DNA from: Tragulus kanchil
Lineage: Eukaryota; Chordata; Mammalia; Artiodactyla; Tragulidae
NCBI GenBank assembly: GCA_022376925.1
Contig: JAIOJX010000005.1
Location: 12,986,501-13,050,500, forward strand
DNA length: 64,000 nt
Reading direction: 5' to 3'
Shown in pieces: positions 31,513-43,620 of this stretch (its first letter is position 1; every line of letters begins with the position of its first letter). The position numbers and the translations under genes are program-made. Below the pieces are notes generated by a model. The model saw only the letters and a program-made list of their open reading frames with translations. It was not told the origin of the DNA and made no database searches.

Positions 31513-33513
31513 ACTGTCCTTGCTTCATAGATTCAGGAACTCCGGCTGAGAGAGGCTACATGACCTGTTTACGGTGATACAGTGTGAAGCCAGAAGGCTG
31601 GTCTTTAAGCCCGGCCCTGCTGAGTCCCAAGGCCTTGACTTTCCAGCTCGCCTTCCTCCGCCCAGTCCCCTAGCGCTGCAGCTGCCCTTCACAATGCTGT
31701 GTCCTCCCCTCGGCTCTTGAACTCCCTCTATCGTGCATCACGGCAATGTCACCGGGGATCCTGGGACGGATATGAACAGGGGGAAGACGAGGCAGTAAAC
31801 ACCTGCTGATGTGACCTTTACGTGTAAGTTAGCGATTTTAAAAATCAGAGGCAGTCTATACTTCCCTGTATTTTGTTAAAGTACCACACCCTGAGTTTCT
31901 TAACAGTTTCTGATAGCAGGTTTTAGAAAAATGACACCTACGAGTGTCAGAGAATATAATTTCTTAAAACTCGATTGTGTGTCCTTTATCATTTCAATGC
32001 TGGTGTGTTCTATTGAGTTTTAAAGCAACTAATTTGACAGAATCTACACAGAAGATAACATCCTAAGGCTACCTTGGAAATACATCTTTTAACAATAAAG
32101 GCTGCTTCTGTGTATTACAGAGCCAGATACAGACTACTTGACAAGAAATACTTGTCAGGAATACTTGGCAAGAAAAGAAGATTGGATTCTGATTCCTTCT
32201 CTCTCTTTTTGATGCCAGCAGCTGCCTGCTAACCTTTCCTGATCAGCTTTGTATCTATGTTCCTTTAAAAAGGAACAGAACCATTTAGTATTCTCTGGCA
32301 CGTTTGTGTCACGGGACAGGCACGCTCTGGGGAAAGAAATGAGAGCCGTTCGTCTGTCAGAGGATTCAGGACATTCACCCTGAACTTTTATGACCCAAAA
32401 CCAAAAAACGGATGATGTTGCTTCTTAGTGATATTATGGATTTCTTATTTAAAATGTAAAATTATCATATTTGGAACGTACTCTTCAAACAGGAGCACAT
32501 ATATAAAAGCGAATCCTAACCGTACGTAAATGGACTGCCTGGGACCTCCACCTGTTGGCCGCGCTCACCTCCAGACGGGTGGAGGCTTGGGGAAAGCAGG
32601 GAATCTCAGACCAGCTGATGCGACAACGTGCCAGTCTTGCATTTCTAATTAAAGCTCTGGCAGGAATGCTAAAATAAGAATTGGCAGTTATCTGTGGATT
32701 TTAACTGTTCATATTTTCTCAAGCCTGTTTCTAAAATTTCCTGATAGATGTCAGTGTTAAAAAAAAAATAAAAGCAAACTGAGCAGTAAGACAGAGGGGA
32801 GAGGATAAGCACAGGCTTGGCCTGGCCTCGGCTGAAACCCTGGAGCTGTCATTTGCTAGGGGAGTGAGGTTGGGAAACCTCCTTGGTGTCTCTGCGATCC
32901 TGTGTCCCTGCCTGGAACGTGGAGGGGAGAGCGCCAACCGCAGGTGCTGCTGGGAGGCCTCAAATGGCACAGAGGATGCCAGTCAGTGTCCAGCCCCGAG
33001 GCATGTCCAGGAGGAGGGCAAGAAGCCACAAGTTCCCTTCCTCACAACTGCCGAGGCAGAAAGGAAGAGAGGTCAGCGATCTCACCTGCAGTCTTAAGGA
33101 ACACATGTAGGCTTATTATATTCTTGGATTCATGAGTAAATAATTGTCTTCAAAAATGCACTGGACTTGCAGCCAGAGGCCAGTGTTTACTTTTAGGGTC
33201 CAGTTCGGACTTGACTTTTTGAGACATTAGTCATCTCAGAAGAGACAATATAAACAGCAACATTCAGCTCCAAACCAATCGTAGGGTGGTTGTAAATATT
33301 AATGAGTAACCCATTACCTATAAATGCTTTGGAGAACTGTTCTGCATGATTAAAAAAAAATATGTATTCTCATGAACACAGAGAAAAAGGGTCATTTGGG
33401 GGAAAAAATGAAATTTCTTATGAAACATTCCACTGAAGCTTGAAATACTGTTACCATCATATTGAGATGGGAGGGAAGGGGCCAGGGTATGACCTTTCAG
33501 AGCAAGACCCCTC
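31513..33513. other. Non-coding stretch, possible MIR near 31520-31610
   Basis: Two kilobases free of tandem duplication. The segment 31520-31610 (CATAGATTCAGGAACTCC, GAGAGGCTACATGACCTG) resembles a MIR. Three overlapping plus-strand frames at 32864-33135 are different frames of the same DNA and have no recognisable domain. No gene seen. Confidence 0.5.
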
Positions 33514-34183
33514 GGGCTTCCCTGGTAGCTCAGTGGTGAAGAGTTCGCCTGCCAATGCAGGAGACACGGGTTCGATCCCTGATCTAGGAAGATCCCACAG
33601 GCTGCCGAGCAACTCAGCCCGTGAGCCATAACTATGGAGCCTGTGCTCTAGAGCCACAACTATTTATAGATACAGATATAGATATAGATACATAGATGAT
33701 ATATGTATTTTGGCCACTTCTATTGGTCTTTCATTTATCTATTTTCATCCATCTTTTGTTCTTTGGCCTGTGTGGGCCTCCCATCGCAGTGGCCTCTGTT
33801 GTCGCAGAGCACTGGCTCTGGGCGCATGCACTCCAGAGCTCCAGCTCAGTAGTTGAACACATCGGTCCAGTCGCTCCACGACACGTGGGACCTTCCCAGG
33901 CCAGAGATCGAACCGGTGCCCGTTGCACTGCAAGGCGGTGTCCTTACCCACTGGACCACCAGGGAAGCCCAGCCGCAACTATTGAGCCCATGTGCCACAA
34001 CTCCTGAAGACCATGTACCCTAGAGTCTGAGTTCCGCAACAAGAGAATTCACCACAACAAGTCTGCTCACCTCCACTAGAGAGTAGGCCCCACTCTCTGC
34101 AACTAGAGAAGAGCCTGTGGCAGCAGTAAACACCCAGAATAGCCAAAAATAAAGACATAAATTAATTAAACTAAAAAAAAAAA
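33514..34183 (+). mobile_element. tRNA-type SINE interrupted by a younger SINE
   Basis: The 5' part 33514-33663 (GGGCTTCCCTGGTAGCTCAG, ATGCAGGAGACACGGGTTCG) resumes at 33983 and runs to an A-rich tail near 34183. Imperfect flanks AAGACCCCTC (33504) and AAGACCCTTG (34185) look like its target-site duplication. It is split by the hairpin SINE at 33664-33970. Confidence 0.82.
33664..33970 (-). mobile_element. Young hairpin-type SINE, copy 6, nested
   Basis: Inserted in reverse orientation inside the SINE at 33514-34183, with target-site duplication AGCCACAACTAT (33652-33663) and AGCCGCAACTAT (33971-33982). The tail has become a GATA/TAGATA-type simple repeat (33664-33710). The palindrome at 33815-33839 carries GCGCATGCAC, one CpG decayed. 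Confidence 0.9.
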
Positions 34184-34195
34184 GACCCTTGAGGA

Positions 34196-34645
34196 TGTGA
34201 CTTATACTGGTAGAACCAGCTAGGCCCCAAATGGCATAAGATTCGACTTCCAGTAGACCTTCAACCTCATTATATTTTCGTTATAATGCATAAACTAAAT
34301 GAAACACCCACAGGCCCTAGGACCATAAAAGGCCAAAAGTGGGCAGTGGCCCAATTCCTGGAAATCCCTGCCCTTTCCTCAAAATCGTTGGAATAATCCA
34401 CACACTTGTTAGCCCAGGAAGTTATAGCCCATGAAAACTAACTACCCCATGTTTCAAGGCTGCTCTCACCTTCTGGGACGCTCCGCCCATGACACATGCA
34501 TCTCTCTAAGTAAACTTGCTTTCACTTTGCTACGGCTGATGCTTAAAGTCCTCCTGAGCAGAGCCAAGGACCCTCACTTGGCTGCCGTCCCGGGGTCTCA
34601 CCTAAGACCTGGGACATGACTATCGTCTGCGCCCCATTTTCCTGC
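34196..34645 (+). mobile_element. Possible solo LTR of an old ERV1-class endogenous retrovirus
   Basis: The stretch has LTR-like order: TG start (TGTGACTTATACTGG), a CATAAAAGGCC TATA-like element, AAGTAAACTTGCTTTCACTT in the polyadenylation region, then CCTAAGACCTGGGACATGAC and an end near CTGCAACA. No retroviral gene is present. I cannot identify a clear target-site duplication, so this is tentative. Confidence 0.45.
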
Positions 34646-34891
34646 AACAGTACTTACTGTCCAGTGACATTTGGCCCAGGGCCATGACCTTCTGTGAAAA
34701 CAGTTACATTAGAAAGAGGAAATTGTTTCAAGGCGAGAGTGTACTTGGTGGTGGTTATACCGTTGAAATCAGTTTCTTTGGGTTGTTGAAACTGTTAAGG
34801 TTACTGAGGCTTGTTCTCTGTTTTGACCACAGGATAGCATGAAAGACAGCTTTAATTCTTCTTCTCTATTTAGGACAATTTTTGGCATTTT

Positions 34892-35095
34892 CACAGCTTC
34901 GCTGGTGGCTCAGAGAGTAAAAAATCTGCCCACAATGCAACGGACCCAGGTTCAATTCCTGAGTTGGGAAGATCCCCTGGAGAAGGGAATGGGTACCCAC
35001 TCCAGTATTCTTGCCCGGAGAATTCCATGGACAGAGGAGCCTGGTGGGCTACAGTCCATGGGGTCACAAAGAGTCGTACGTGACTGAGTGACTAA
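34892..35095 (+). mobile_element. Bov-A2-like SINE
   Basis: GCTTCGCTGGTGGCTCAGAG, GTTCAATTCCTGAGTTGGGA, CCACTCCAGTATTCTTGCCC, GGAGCCTGGTGGGCTACAGT and AAAGAGTCGTACGTGACTGA in forward order. Essentially full length. Confidence 0.9.
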
Positions 35096-35154
35096 TGTGT
35101 CACATCATGCCAGCATTTTCAGAGCTGTGTTGCTATGTTAGAGCCCATCTGCTG

Positions 35155-35315
35155 TGGTTTAGTCTTAGAGGCAGCAGGGTGGGGAGGCCTGGAGCCAAGC
35201 GGATTTGAATTCCTGACAGCGTCCATTGCAGATGGGCTGTGTGATCTCGGGCACGTCACTGTGCTACTCTGAGACTGTTTCATCAGCCACAAAATGAATA
35301 TAACGGCACAACGTC
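35155..35315 (+). mobile_element. MIR fragment
   Basis: MIR-like core: GGATTTGAATTCCTGACAGC, GTGTGATCTCGGGCACGTCA, TTTCATCAGCCACAAAATGA. An ancient tRNA-type SINE shared across mammals, heavily diverged. Confidence 0.6.
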
Positions 35316-37560
35316 TTGCAGGAGATTTGCAAAATTAAAGTTTTAGATACATAAAGATATAAAACACACTGCCTGATATATAATGGGTATTCATAAATGC
35401 TTAGAAGCACACAGAATAGTCACTCAAAATATTGTTCAGAAAGCTAAAAAAATCAAAAGACAAATTATGCTAACGTTAACCTACCCACCTTATGGATAAT
35501 AGTTCAGATTCAGGATTAGATCAGAAACATCTTTTAAAACATATGTGGAGCAGATAAATTAATATTTGCATGCCTTGGGAATCTTACATTTTCTATTTCC
35601 TGACTTCTGGTGTAAAATGTGCAATGAGCAGTGTACGTCTTTTGTATGTCCCCTTTTCCTTTCCTTTTATTTACTTTTAATGAACACATAAACCCACAGC
35701 ATTCTCAGCTATACTGGTAATTAAAGTGTCAGGGGGATGGAGCAATAAAAATGAGACATGAACTCTAGTGATCAAAGGGAAGCCAGAATCTAGGAGACGA
35801 CACGATGAAGCTTCCAGAAGCCATCTCGGTGACTGATGTTGCTGGGGTGTTATTACACAGTTATTTAGTGTGTAGTAGCCAAAGATAAATAAATAAATAA
35901 ACCCATGGCATGGCTACCTCACCCTTTCGCTAAATCGAAATCCGAGAAATCATCTAGAGCATTCAGCTATTGTCTGGAGAGCATAACTGTTTCTTAATCA
36001 CCTAACTGGCAAATGTGTGTGCCTCTGGAGAATTCCCTGGAAACAATAGAGAGAGCCTCTGGGGGTGCAGGCTCCAGAGTGACTGCCCCACAGGAAGCCG
36101 GTTCTCAGGTCCGATGCAGCCACTTCCCCCTCCCTCCTGCCCCTCTCTACTACCGCGACCCATCAAGGGGCCCTCCCCCGGCCTCTGACCCTCAGTCTCT
36201 CCCTGTTTTCTCCACCATGTGCTCTGCTGACAGATGCCTTCATAAAGCTCAGGTCTAAACAGCCAGGCTCTTGCTCAGACACTCTCAGCAGCTCCCCACA
36301 TCCTACACAAGGTCCGGCCTCCTTCAAACAACAGGCAAGGCCTTCCATGATGTGACCTCACTTGATGTTGAAACTTCTGTTCAAGGTTTCTGTTACCACA
36401 GCCCTAGCTCCTTCGCCTCCTACAGTCATCTACCAAACGCCTAAATGGTGCTGCAGATCCAGCACTGGATGGAGGCACACGTCTCTGCTTCCTGAGGCTC
36501 AGAGGCTGGAGAGGGGCTAAACGTTCACACAAAGTTACTGAATAACGTGCTGTTATATTTATCGACTAGATACCCAGTGGAGATTTCACGAGTTCCTAGG
36601 ACACGCCAGGAATGTGCAAGATACACCGTGCCTGGAGTGTCGAATGTTTCCTAGAGTCAGCAGAAGTTTCAGAGAGGAAGAGGCATTAAGCGAATGAGCA
36701 GTGGAGAATTCCAAGCAAGGACAAAGTTCATGTTCAGAAAAAAGGCGGGGGTGGGGGAGGGCGGGGAGGCTGGGGATGGGAGGCCAAGGACACAGGATCT
36801 CTCTGGGACGGTTCCTCTGGCTGCAGCACAGCTGTAACAGAGCCCCTGCTTGCCTGGCCCCTGGTGCGAAGCACAGGCCTCTTCGTCTGCTGAGTTCTAT
36901 TCATTTTTAAGCCTCAGCTGGAGAGCACGAGATTTTCCGTTACGTCCATCCCTAGTCATTCAGTCTGAGAATGGCTTGTACTTTTTCTTTCTAATACGAA
37001 TAACTGTAATTACGTAGGTCATTATTTAATGTCTGTCACCCCTGCTGTTTCTGCCCCCAGCCATCCCCTTCCAGCCATCCCCTTCCTGTTATGAAAACCT
37101 CCCTGGGTTTCAGTCAAGTGGATTGCCTCTGTTTTACCAGAAATCGTGTGATCCTGGGGTGGTGAAAAGGACACCAAATGAGGTGGCAGAATATCTGGGT
37201 TCCGGTCATGCCTACCCCCTAAGACCCTTATTCTTCTCAGCATTCCTCACGGAGTTCTGTGCAAGGCACTGAATTACGGGAGCAGATCGCTCATTCTGTT
37301 TAGGTCTTAAATCTGTGTCATGGAGAAAATACCTAATGTTCCTGATAAATGAGGAGCATGGACACCTATCCCAGCTGGAAATCATTCTGTGATTATGAAT
37401 TTGGAAGATGGGTTATAGAAGTGGCTCCTAGAAGAAAAGGTCTAACAAATGAGTAAAAAAATTCCAAAGCATTTGGAAGATGACCGAGGACACTCAATGA
37501 CCCCTGACTACCATCATCATTTCATAAAGCGCCCCAAATTTTGCAAAACAAAAGCCTTAG
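35316..37560. other. Non-coding stretch with an L2-like segment
   Basis: No gene seen. At about 36190-36370 phrases such as CTCAGCAGCTCCCCACATCC and CAAGGCCTTCCATGATGTGA resemble a degraded L2 end. A G-rich tract lies near 36744-36785, and a small repeat CCATCCCCTTCC occurs twice at 37062-37090. Frames up to 81 residues are unrecognised. Confidence 0.5.
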
Positions 37561-37579
37561 AATAAAAGCCTATCCTTTA

Positions 37580-37836
37580 GGGCTTCCCTGGTGGTCCAGT
37601 GGGTAAGGACACCACCTTGCAGTGCAAGGGGCGCCGGTTCGATCCCTGGCCTGGGAAAATCCCAGGTACCACAGAGCGGCTGGCCCGATGTGTCCAATTA
37701 CTGAGCCTGAGCTCTGGAGCGCATGCACCCAGAGCCGGTGCTCTGCAACGAGAGAGGCCACTGCAAAAGAACAAAGATGAATATAAATGAAAGACCAATT
37801 AGAAGTGGCCAAAAAAAAAAAAAAGAGGAAAAAAAA
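37580..37836 (+). mobile_element. Young hairpin-type SINE, copy 7
   Basis: GGGCTTCCCTGGTGGTCCAG head and AAGTGGCC-poly-A tail, between flanks AAAGCCTATCCTTTA and AAAGTCCATCCTTTA (approximate target-site duplication). The palindrome at 37711-37735 has core GCGCATGCAC. Part of the 3' body (the GATGGGAGGCCCAC segment) is missing after GGCCACTGCAA. Confidence 0.88.
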
Positions 37837-38418
37837 AAAGTCCATCCTTTAACTCCAAGGCATTTTTGCCTTGTGCATGAGCCTTATTTTTCTAATGTCT
37901 AGAGAACCGCTAGCGCGGAGGAGAGGCATCCACAGAAGTGGAAACCAGTCTCTCAGCCACATCTCAACAACGTGGGCTGTCTGAAGGGTTTCCCGTTTCT
38001 GTTTGCCTAGTTGCTTCCTTAGTTATGTGGCACTCCAAGTTCTTGCTCCTGTGGGAAACAAGCATTTTGAGAGATCAACCAGCATCTAGAGCCACTAGAG
38101 GGCAGGCCTCCGCCTGAGGACGCAGTTTCCAGGCTTGCAGAGCCGGTCACTGCACGCCACCTCTCCTGTGCGTCCCCAGAGGGCGCTGCTGCTCTCTTAA
38201 GATGCTTAACGCCCGGTCGTTTCTGCGGCCAGTCCCTTACCTCCCCGCAGTCAGGTCCTCCTTGGAGCTGCAGAAGTCTGCATTATTTCAGAGACGAAGT
38301 TGGGAGGCCCGCCGTATCTTCTCCAAGACATTGCCCTGCTTCAGAGGCCTAGGAGGTGTTTTCTTCTTTGGAATTAACTTCTGTAACGTGAATAAAAACA
38401 TTGGCATAAAAAAATCAT
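37837..38418. other. Non-coding stretch, no gene seen
   Basis: Moderately GC-rich around 38090-38330. A plus-strand frame of 155 residues (38202-38669) runs into the neighbouring SINE, so its 3' half is repeat-derived and the whole frame is unsupported. Confidence 0.5.
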
Positions 38419-38747
38419 GGGCTTCCCTGGTGGTCCAGTGGGTAAGGACACCACCTTGCAGTGCAAGGGGCGCCGGTTCGAGCCCTGGCCTGGGAAGATC
38501 CCACGTGCCACGGAGCGGCTGGACCGATGTGTCCAATGACCGAGCCAGAGCTCTGGAGCGCATGCACCCAGAGCCAGTGCTCTGCGACGACAGAGGCCAC
38601 CGCGATGGGAGGCCCACAAGAGCCAAAAGAGCAAAGACGGATGAAACTAGACAAATGAAAGACCAATAGAAGTAGCCCGCCTGCTCCCCTCCCTCCCCAC
38701 CCCACCCCACCAAAATAAATAAATAAATAAATCTTTAAAAAAAAAAT
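38419..38747 (+). mobile_element. Young hairpin-type SINE, copy 8
   Basis: Full-length, with the variant tail CCCCTCCCTCCCCACCCCAC followed by AAATAAATAAATAAATAAATC, as in copies 2, 4 and 10. The palindrome at 38550-38574 has core GCGCATGCAC. The target-site duplication is unclear because of A-rich flanks. Confidence 0.9.
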
Positions 38748-38927
38748 CCTTATAAAATCCCTTTCTTAAAAAAGCAAGCAAATTAGTAACACAAAACTGA
38801 GGCGAGTAGCTACCTGGGAGGCAGGGAGATGCCGTAAGGAGTAGCACACAGAGGCTCCTAAGGTCGAGGTGAACTGACGGGCAATAGCATTTGTTTTCGG
38901 ATGTGAGTAGTTCTGTGCACTGTTTGC

Positions 38928-39125
38928 AGACTTCCCAGGTGGCACCAGTGGTAAAACAGATCTGCCCACCAACGCAGGAGATGCAGCTTCGATCCCTGGG
39001 TCGGGAAGACCTGGAGAAGGAAGGGGCATCCACTCCAGTATTCTTGCTAGGAAAACCCCATGCCTAGAGGAGCCTGGCTGGCTACAGTTCCTGGAGTTGC
39101 AAAGACTGAGCACACACACACACAC
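38928..39125 (+). mobile_element. Bov-A2-like SINE
   Basis: ACTTCCCAGGTGGCACCAGT, CAGCTTCGATCCCTGGGTCG, CACTCCAGTATTCTTGC, GAGGAGCCTGGCTGGCTACA. It ends in a short (CA)n run that probably grew from the tail. Confidence 0.85.
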
Positions 39126-39144
39126 ACTTTATTAAAACTACAAG

Positions 39145-39345
39145 GAAAATTAAACGCTTAGACTCTGAAATGCGACAGACTTAGGGTCTAATCTTAGGCT
39201 TAGGCTCTTAACCTCTCTGAGCTTCAGTTTCTTCATCTATAAAGTGGGAATAGTAATATTTAATAGCTAATTGACAGCAAGGTCTAGAAATAATGTATGT
39301 CGAGAGCAGCAGAGAGTATACACACATCATGTCCCTAGGAAATGT
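39145..39345 (+). mobile_element. MIR fragment
   Basis: CTTAACCTCTCTGAGCTTCA, GTTTCTTCATCTATAAAGTG and GGGAATAGTAATATTTAATA are the familiar 3' phrases of mammalian MIR. Confidence 0.7.
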
Positions 39346-39954
39346 TACTACTACTGGTCAAAACCACATGGCATAAAGTGCAGGCCTTTGCCAGGGCTTC
39401 CGCATGCCACTGGGTCAACTTTGGACAGAATTCATCTTCGGTTCTGCTAACTGCTGTCTCCTTTTCCAAACTTTCTTTTACCAGAGTGTGTTTAAATTCT
39501 TGAAACTTTATATAATGTTGAAGTTCTTCTTAAAAATATACTTCCACCCTTTAAGAAATAGACTCGTGAGCTAATGAGATGATGTTTGTCACGAGAGAGT
39601 TAAAAAGAGAAGTCAATTCTCTGCTAAAGTCAAGGCTCAGCTTCAAAGCACGGGAGATAGGTCAGAGAAATCGATGGCAAAAAACCTGATTGGAAGAGGC
39701 AATCATTTGCCATGGACATGCAAATTATTTTTCCTTAATTGTATATTCCTAAAAGTCTTTCCCCTGATATTAAAATTATTCCTCTTAGTGGATAAATACA
39801 TTTCTGCAGAACTATGAATCATGATTTTGGGGGGGCATTTCCTAGTACATATTTCTATACTAACTAATATACTGAAGTCTTTTTGACTTAAACAATCAAC
39901 TGTCCTTAATCAAAGATTTTTTTTAAGCCTTGATTTAATGTTAAATAAACAGTG

Positions 39955-40100
39955 CCTCTTTTTTTTTCTTTTTTTTAGAAAAAAAAACTTTTTGGCCATG
40001 CGGTGCATCTTTTGGGGTCTCAGTTTCCCAGTCAGGGATTGAATCCAGGCCATGCAAATGAACACCTGGAACCTTAGCCAGTGGGCCACCAGGGAACTCC
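39955..40100 (-). mobile_element. Old tRNA-type SINE
   Basis: Reverse orientation: poly-T / A-rich tail, CTTTTTGGCCATGCGGTG, CAGTCAGGGATTGAATCCAG and the head complement GGGCCACCAGGGAACTCCC. Confidence 0.78.
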
Positions 40101-41782
40101 CAAACAGTGCTTTTTTTTCAATCCGAGAAAGAGAACCTTCAAACTTAAAATGATACATGAAGCATTTCTCTTCCAAGTATTTAAAATAGGAGGATTTGCC
40201 AATTTAGCAGGAGGTATTATACAAAAATTTATTTTTATGCATCTTGTATTGAGTAAAAATGTTTTGGGAGTAACATGTTCAAATTCACTAGTAACCTGCT
40301 GAGAAGTCCCTTTACCTTAAAACACATTAATACTCAATGCCGCAAAGACATAGTGAAGTGGACCTTCACTGTGAAGTGACCTTTATGATAAACTTACTGT
40401 GTGCAGTTTCTATTGTGGAGGATAAACCCATTAAAAGTATGTCTACCAAGATTCCCATGAAAAGAGACATGCTCACGAGTTTACATTAAATGAAAAAAAC
40501 AGTATAGGGGGGCACAACATGATCTCAGCTATGCAAAATACATATTTGGAAAACTACAGGAATAAAATAAACCAAAATACTATCAAGTGATAATTTTTCG
40601 GTTACAGGACTGAGATTCTTATTTACTTCCTTATGGTTTTCTCAAATTTCCCTATTTCCCAAATTTTCTACAATGAGCACTATTACCATTATAACAAAAA
40701 GCAAAAAGGTATTTTAAAAAATTCCATGGTGGTGGCATATTTTTATGTTGGTTATACATGAACTGGCTCTTGTGCAGGGAGAAAGAAATGTTAAATAGGA
40801 GTATTATGATTTAAGTTCCTCCAAGCAGAGATAAAATGGCATTTTCTCAGAAAGGAATTGTGCAGCGTACATTATTATTACATTGTATCATTTCACTGTA
40901 TTTGGAGAATGTCAGTACATGGGTTAAACAAAAGTCATGTTTTCATATTGGTATATGAAGTGACATAAATCTCTAGTCTCTTGGGAGAGCATGCAATTTG
41001 TAACGCCTATTATTTTTATGTTATTAAACCCGTATCTGTTAATAAGATCTATAATTACTAAGCAGAAAGCATAATGAAGTTGGCTGATTACAAACGGAGG
41101 AGAAGCCAAGTATTTCAAACCCTTTGACATTTTCTGGTGATGGCCATTGACTCCAGCACTGTTGTTTTAAAGCAATTTTACTGAGAAAGGAATGTTTACA
41201 GAACATTAATTGATGAGTTTATGTTGCTTAAGAGCTTTACATTTCTGAATGTGGGTCTCTCTTTGCCTCTCTTCCTCTTTCTCTCCTTCCCTTCCTGCCA
41301 TTCCCCACTGTTCAGATTTTTGAGGTATGAATAGGGTAAAGCAGGAAGCCATATCCTAAAAGAAAGATGTCAGGTTGGATTGAGGCCCAGGGACCCCTAA
41401 ACTGGGGCTCCCAATAGAGAGTGCTCTTGTTTGCCTTTTAGGAGACTTTTTCCTAGGTATGACTCCCCGTACATTAAGTAAAGGATGACTTTGTAAAATT
41501 TTGGTATTTATGCATTCTTATTTAAAATGCAGTCTAATGGTCTTATAGAGTATTAAGAAAAGGAAAAGGTCCTATCTTGTATTCTTAAACCTTTGGAGCT
41601 TATTATTTTGAAATCAGTCAAGTTAAGAATGTGTAGACCCTCTGAATTTCTTATCCCTTGTTCCTTTACATAGAATTTATATGGAATAGATTCATGGCAT
41701 CTCTTCCCACATATTAATAAAAAATAATTTCAGAATTAATCAATTGTATCTTACATCATGGCTCACAACAGTCATCATTTCT
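40101..41782. other. AT-rich non-coding stretch, no gene seen
   Basis: Nothing coding. The segment at about 40450-40700 (CAAATTTTCTACAATGAGCA and nearby phrases) looks like an old interspersed repeat, but I cannot name the family with confidence. Confidence 0.5.
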
Positions 41783-41995
41783 AGGGCTTCCCTTTAGTGG
41801 TAAAGAACCTGCCTGCTAGTGCAGGAGACATAAGAGACTAGGGTTCAATCCCTGGGTAGGGCAGATCTCCTGGAGGAGGGCATGGCAGCCCACTCCAGTG
41901 TTCTTGCCTGGAGAATCCCATGGACAGAGGAGCCTGGTGGGCTACAGTCCATGGGGTCACACAAAGTCAGACTTGACTGAGATGACTTAGCATGA
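41783..41995 (+). mobile_element. Bov-A2-like SINE
   Basis: GGGCTTCCCTTTAGTGGTAA (with a short internal deletion in the head), GGTTCAATCCCTGGGTAGGG, CACTCCAGTGTTCTTGCCTG, GGAGCCTGGTGGGCTACAGT and TCAGACTTGACTGAGATGAC. Nearly full length. Confidence 0.9.
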
Positions 41996-42384
41996 ATTTC
42001 TCTATTCCATCACTTTTAGCTGCCATTAAATTTGGACCCAAAGACTGAACATCTTAAAGTTACTTCTGAATAAGTAAGCCATGCCTCTGTCAATTCCCTA
42101 GGCAAGATTTCACCCTGCGAAGCTTAAAGGCTGAATTGAAGAGTATGCAACTCTTTTCAGTCTTTTAAAATTAATAGTTACTTTGACAAATATGCTCCAT
42201 GAATGGCATTCCAAATGATCTGAGGGATAAACATAGAAAAGGGTGAGGTGATTTTTATGGAACTATGCAGGACAGGAGAGAGGGACACAACCAAGAAATA
42301 TGTTACCATATCTCATATACATACACATATATGTGTGCATGAATTCCACGCAAATAAGAATTATTTTGATAAAACCATAGGATT

Positions 42385-42535
42385 GTTTTTTATTTGACTA
42401 CGCCAGGTCTTAGTTGAGGCATGCAGGATCTTCAGTGGGGGCATGTGGGATCTAGTTCCCTGACCAGGAATCAAACCCAGGCCCCTTGCACTGGGAACAC
42501 AGAGCCTTAGCTACTGGTCCACCAGGGAAGTCCCA
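42385..42535 (-). mobile_element. Old tRNA-type SINE
   Basis: Reverse orientation: TTTTTTATTTGACTACGCC, GGGATCTAGTTCCCTGACCA, AACACAGAGCCTTAGCTACT and head complement GTCCACCAGGGAAGTCCC. The duplicate is at 43469-43620. Confidence 0.8.
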
Positions 42536-42602
42536 ACAGTTGGAATTTAATTGCTACCATCGTATTCTTAAGCTACTGCCTTAGCTTCAAACCCACATTT
42601 CC

Positions 42603-42950
42603 ATTATTTTCTTCAAATATAGTTGATATATAATGTTATATTAGTTTCAGGTGTACAACAGTTTAACAATGACCCAACAATCAAATCTGTTATAAAATGC
42701 TCACTATGACAAATTCAATAACCATCTGTCACTATACAAAATTACCACAGTACTACTGACTATACTCCTTATGCTGTCTATTATGCCCCTGTGGCTTATT
42801 TATTTTATAACTGTGAGTTTGTATCTCTTAATCCCCTCTACCTCTTTCACCAGCCTCCCACCTCTACCCCTCTGGCAAGCACCAGTTTACCCTCTGTACC
42901 TATGAATTTGTTTCTGTTTTGTTTTGTTTCTATATTGTGATGCTGGGATC
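42603..42950. mobile_element. L1-like fragment
   Basis: The order TATAGTTGATATATAATG, TTAGTTTCAGGTGTACAAC, CAAAATTACCACAGTACTAC, TTATTTATTTTATAACTGTG and CTGGCAAGCACCAGTTTACC is characteristic of old mammalian L1 sequence. The duplicate is at 43687-44035. Confidence 0.7.
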
Positions 42951-43468
42951 TACAAACCACTTTGTCCTTTACTGGGTGGCTCTGTTAGTCTCTGCCAGTG
43001 GGCACTCGAGGGGGACTGAGAGGCTGGGGGTGGAAGAAGAGATGTTTCCTTTTTTGTTTGGTTCCTGTTTCCGTAAGGGTCATACATGACCGCTGGGAAA
43101 GCCATAGTTTTGGTTTTATACTATAAGACTGAACATCTTAAAGTTACTTCTGAATAAGTAAGCCATGCCTCTGTCAATTCCCTAGGCAAGATTTCACCCT
43201 GCGAAGCTTAAAGGCTGAATTGAAGAGTATGCAACTCTTTTCAGTCTTTTAAAATTAATAGTTACTTTGACAAATATGCTCCATGAATGGCATTCCAAAT
43301 GATCTGAGGGATAAACATAGAAAAGGGTGAGGTGATTTTTATGGAACTATGCAGGACAGGAGAGAGGGACACAACCAAGAAATATGTTACCATATCTCAT
43401 ATACATACACATATATGTGTGCATGAATTCCACGCAAATAAGAATTATTTTGATAAAACCATAGGATT

Positions 43469-43620
43469 GTTTTTTATTTGACTACGCCAGGTCTTAGTTG
43501 AGGCATGCAGGATCTTCAGTGGGGGCATGTGGGATCTATTTCCCCTGACCAGGAATCAAACCCAGGCCCTTGCACTGGGAACACAGAGCCTTAGCTACTG
43601 GTCCACCAGGGAAGTCCCAA
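43469..43620 (-). mobile_element. Old tRNA-type SINE, duplicate of 42385-42535
   Basis: Carried by copy B of tandem duplication 10, with small differences in the TTCCCCTGACC and AGGCCCTTG positions. Confidence 0.8.

Noticed and set aside
33696..34007. Recurring frames of about 60-160 residues with phrases such as SLPTGPPGKP, IGHIGPA or RSGWTDVSN
   Set aside because: These are translations of the hairpin-type SINE in various frames, repeated wherever the SINE inserted. They are not a protein family.
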